Part shown: piece by piece, positions 62,053 to 64,000 of the stretch
How the letters are laid out: the number at the start of each line of letters is the position of its first letter
Position numbering within the stretch: position 1 is the first letter of the stretch
Assembly: GCF_002834385.1 (NCBI RefSeq)
Contig: NZ_PITQ01000007.1
Span: 62,001 to 126,000 of the forward strand
DNA length: 64,000 nt
From: Rahnella sp. AA
GTDB lineage: Bacteria; Pseudomonadota; Gammaproteobacteria; Enterobacterales; Enterobacteriaceae
Reading direction: 5' to 3'
Translations under genes and position numbers: made by a program
Notes under the pieces: generated by a model
Told to the model about the DNA's origin: nothing
What the model saw: the letters and a program-made list of their open reading frames with translations, nothing else
The model's database searches: none

Positions 62053-63552
62053 TCAGAATTTCTGTTTTTTATCTTCCACTTTCACGCCCTGCGTGGGCAT
62101 GCCGGTATCGTAATCACGCACCACTGGAGAATATCCGTCCTCCGGGCGTGGTCGGAAAGCGCCCATCCAGCGCGGTCTGGCCTCCTTGCGCCACGGACGG
62201 CACGACCACTGATAGCTGCGGAAGGGGTCGCGGATTTTATCCATATAGTCCATCAGCTGATCGTGCAAGGTGTTGCGGATGTCAGCGTAATCCGGGTTGT
62301 CGATCAGATTATGCATTTCATTTTTATCGTTGTGGCGATCGTAGAGTTCGTCGCTGGTGAACAGATTGAGCACGAATTTATAACCGTCCGTCACCCAGCC
62401 GCGTACCGGGATAAACCCCCCGAAGCTGTCGTGTTCAATCTCGTAACGGTTAAATTCCACCATCACCCCACGTTGTGGCTGGGCGTCGAAAACCGATTCA
62501 CCGGGCAAAATTGCCGGCTTATCGATGCCCGCCAGCGCCATCAGCGTGGGCAATACGTCGGAATGGCTGACGGGCGTATCGACCTGGAGTGGAGTTCCCT
62601 GCCCGGCGGGTGGCACAAAAATCAGCGGGATGCGGGTGATATCGTCATACATCGCGGCACCTTTGCTGATCAGCCTGTGAGCGCCCATCATTTCGCCGTG
62701 ATCCGAGGTATAAATCACCCAGGTATTTTCACGCTGGGCCGGCGTCAGTGCGGCCACGACGCGGCCAATTTCATCATCAACAAAATCGTTGCAGGCAAAA
62801 TACAGCGGATGATGATATTGCCCGTCAGCGCCCACCGGTGATGGCATGGCATCGGCCCACAGGCGGTGATGCTGCGGCTTACCGGCCAGCGAGTCCTGTG
62901 CTTTTTCCGCCAGGTCGTAATAAAAATCCTCATACTTTTCAAGATACTCAACCGGGCAGGTGAACGGGTGGTGCGGCTCATCATAGGAAATCACCATCAG
63001 AAACGGTTCTTCTCCGCGCTGCGGCTGCGCCAGAAAATTAATCGCACGGTTGCTGATCCGGTGTGCCCAGGTAAAGGTTTTATCGATGCCGTTTTCCCGC
63101 AAATCTTCCACGCTGTTCAGGCCATTGCGCCAAAGGCCAATCTCTTTTTCCGTCAGCTCTGCCAGATAATTGGCTCCATCGAACCAGTATTCGTCGTCCC
63201 ACTCCGGCGGGCAGACGCCGGTTCCGAAATAGTCGTGCCCGTCGAGATGCCATTTGCCGATATAACAGGTTTTGTAGCCTGCATCCTGAAAGTAGCGCCC
63301 CATGGTCGAAATGTTTTTACCGGGCGCGACATTGTTGGTCCAGGGGCCGGACTGGTTGGAGTAAATGCCCGTAAACAACCCCGCGCGCGCGGGGGTACAA
63401 ACCGGCGCGCAGGTATAAGCAGAATTAAACCGGATACCGGACTCCGCCAGCGCATCAATATTTTGCGTATTCAGCGGTTTACCGCTGTAACAACCCACCA
63501 TATTGGTGGCCTGCGTATCAGTCATAATAAACAAGAAGTTAGGGCGTTCCAT
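62053..63552 (-). CDS. yidJ: Sulfatase YidJ, Cys-type active site
   Basis: 499 residues, alkaline-phosphatase-superfamily sulfatase. The modification site is Cys52-Thr-Pro-Ala-Arg56 (CAPVCTPARAGLFTG), requiring oxidation of Cys52 to formylglycine. Metal ligands in MTDTQ, SDHGEMMGAH and GKWHLDGHDYFG. No signal peptide, so cytoplasmic, which suits a cytosolic radical-SAM maturase. Substrate unknown. One-base overlap with the yidK stop codon (TAATG). Confidence 0.95.
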   Translation of the reverse strand: MERPNFLFIMTDTQATNMVGCYSGKPLNTQNIDALAESGIRFNSAYTCAPVCTPARAGLFTGIYSNQSGPWTNNVAPGKNISTMGRYFQDAGYKTCYIGKWHLDGHDYFGTGVCPPEWDDEYWFDGANYLAELTEKEIGLWRNGLNSVEDLRENGIDKTFTWAHRISNRAINFLAQPQRGEEPFLMVISYDEPHHPFTCPVEYLEKYEDFYYDLAEKAQDSLAGKPQHHRLWADAMPSPVGADGQYHHPLYFACNDFVDDEIGRVVAALTPAQRENTWVIYTSDHGEMMGAHRLISKGAAMYDDITRIPLIFVPPAGQGTPLQVDTPVSHSDVLPTLMALAGIDKPAILPGESVFDAQPQRGVMVEFNRYEIEHDSFGGFIPVRGWVTDGYKFVLNLFTSDELYDRHNDKNEMHNLIDNPDYADIRNTLHDQLMDYMDKIRDPFRSYQWSCRPWRKEARPRWMGAFRPRPEDGYSPVVRDYDTGMPTQGVKVEDKKQKF

Positions 63553-64000
63553 TACTTGTTCCCCGGTTCAGAAGTGTAGATAACGCTGGCCGCCGGGCGC
63601 TGACGCCAGCGGTGAATGCACAGATAAATCACCACTGCGGCGGCGGTCAGATAACTGATCAGCGTCAGCCAGCGTGTCGGGTAGCCGCCAAATTGTGCCA
63701 GCCCGAATAAACCCCAATCATGGCAGCCAGCACGCCGACGGAAGCTATTTTTACCGGTCGCCACGGTTGCATATCGACGGCAAAAGCGTCGCGGAATCTG
63801 AACGGCGTGGCGCGGGGTTTGAGCCAGCCAATGCTGAGCATCAGCAGAACGTTAATGCAAAATGTGAAGAACAGAACGTAGAGAAAATGCAGCTCGAACG
63901 ACACCAGATAGTGGATCACGACATAGCTGCAAATCCCGAACAGCAGTGCGGCTTTGGCTGCTACCGGCGGGATACGCGGGAAGAAAAAACCCATGATCAC
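63552..64000 (-). pseudogene. yidK: Sodium:solute symporter YidK, 3' end, apparent frameshift
   Basis: C-terminal part of an SSF-family symporter; the 5' end lies beyond the window. One frame reads IASVGVLAAMIGVYSG and then leaves the family pattern, ending early at 63665. The continuation LAQFGGYPTRWLTLISYLTAAA is in another frame, running from about 63703 to the stop at 63552. A one-base loss in GGGC(C)TGG near 63700-63704 explains it. Without the mutation the gene would end by overlapping the yidJ start. A sequencing error is possible. Confidence 0.8.

Overview
The window is chromosomal core DNA from a member of the order Enterobacterales. Nearly every gene has an obvious Escherichia coli counterpart in local synteny. 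The identity level, the pmrAB pair inside the dacB locus, and the absence of several E. coli neighbours (cycA beside fklB, argG between the two tRNA genes, yjgA after mpl) suggest a Yersiniaceae-type genus such as Rahnella, Ewingella, Rouxiella or Serratia. The genus is an inference from gene order and remembered sequences, not a database result. I see no insertion sequence, prophage or CRISPR array.

Region 1 (1-15400) is the rplI-ytfP block: the end of rplI, ytfB, fklB, ytfE (iron-centre repair, with an NsrR-like palindrome), cpdB, cysQ, ytfJ, ytfK, paeA/ytfL, msrA, tamA-tamB and ytfP. It covers protein folding, nitrosative and oxidative repair, nucleotide salvage, polyamine export and outer-membrane transport.

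Region 2 (15400-25300) holds ppa, a chemoreceptor with a sigma-28-type promoter, fbp, mpl, two tandem BhsA-family periplasmic proteins next to a structured untranslated stretch, argR with ARG boxes, mdh with a CRP site, sfsB, and an AT-rich 660-base gap leading to a Mu-type helix-turn-helix protein.

Region 3 (25300-39600) is the ispB / rplU-rpmA-yhbE-obgE block, then dacB-pmrA-pmrB on the opposite strand, greA, yhbY, rlmE-ftsH, folP-glmM and secG.

Region 4 (39600-52200) is the classical transcription-translation superoperon: tRNA-Leu(GAG), initiator tRNA, rimP-nusA-infB-rbfA-truB-rpsO-pnp-nlpI, the 26-codon yrbN and deaD. It carries two RNase III-type leader stems, and NusA has an extra loop in its second KH region.

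Region 5 (52200-64000) is more accessory. It contains yhbW; a three-gene HlyD plus twin ABC-2 permease operon without its own ATPase; the oxygen-independent ubiquinone genes ubiUV and ubiT with yhbS; and a sulfatase cluster (yidK-yidJ-yidH-yidG-radical SAM maturase). In that cluster the symporter gene yidK appears broken by a one-base deletion near its 3' end. The most discussable novelties are the ATPase-less exporter operon, the candidate small RNA at 20.6 kb, the yidK frameshift and the NusA insertion.
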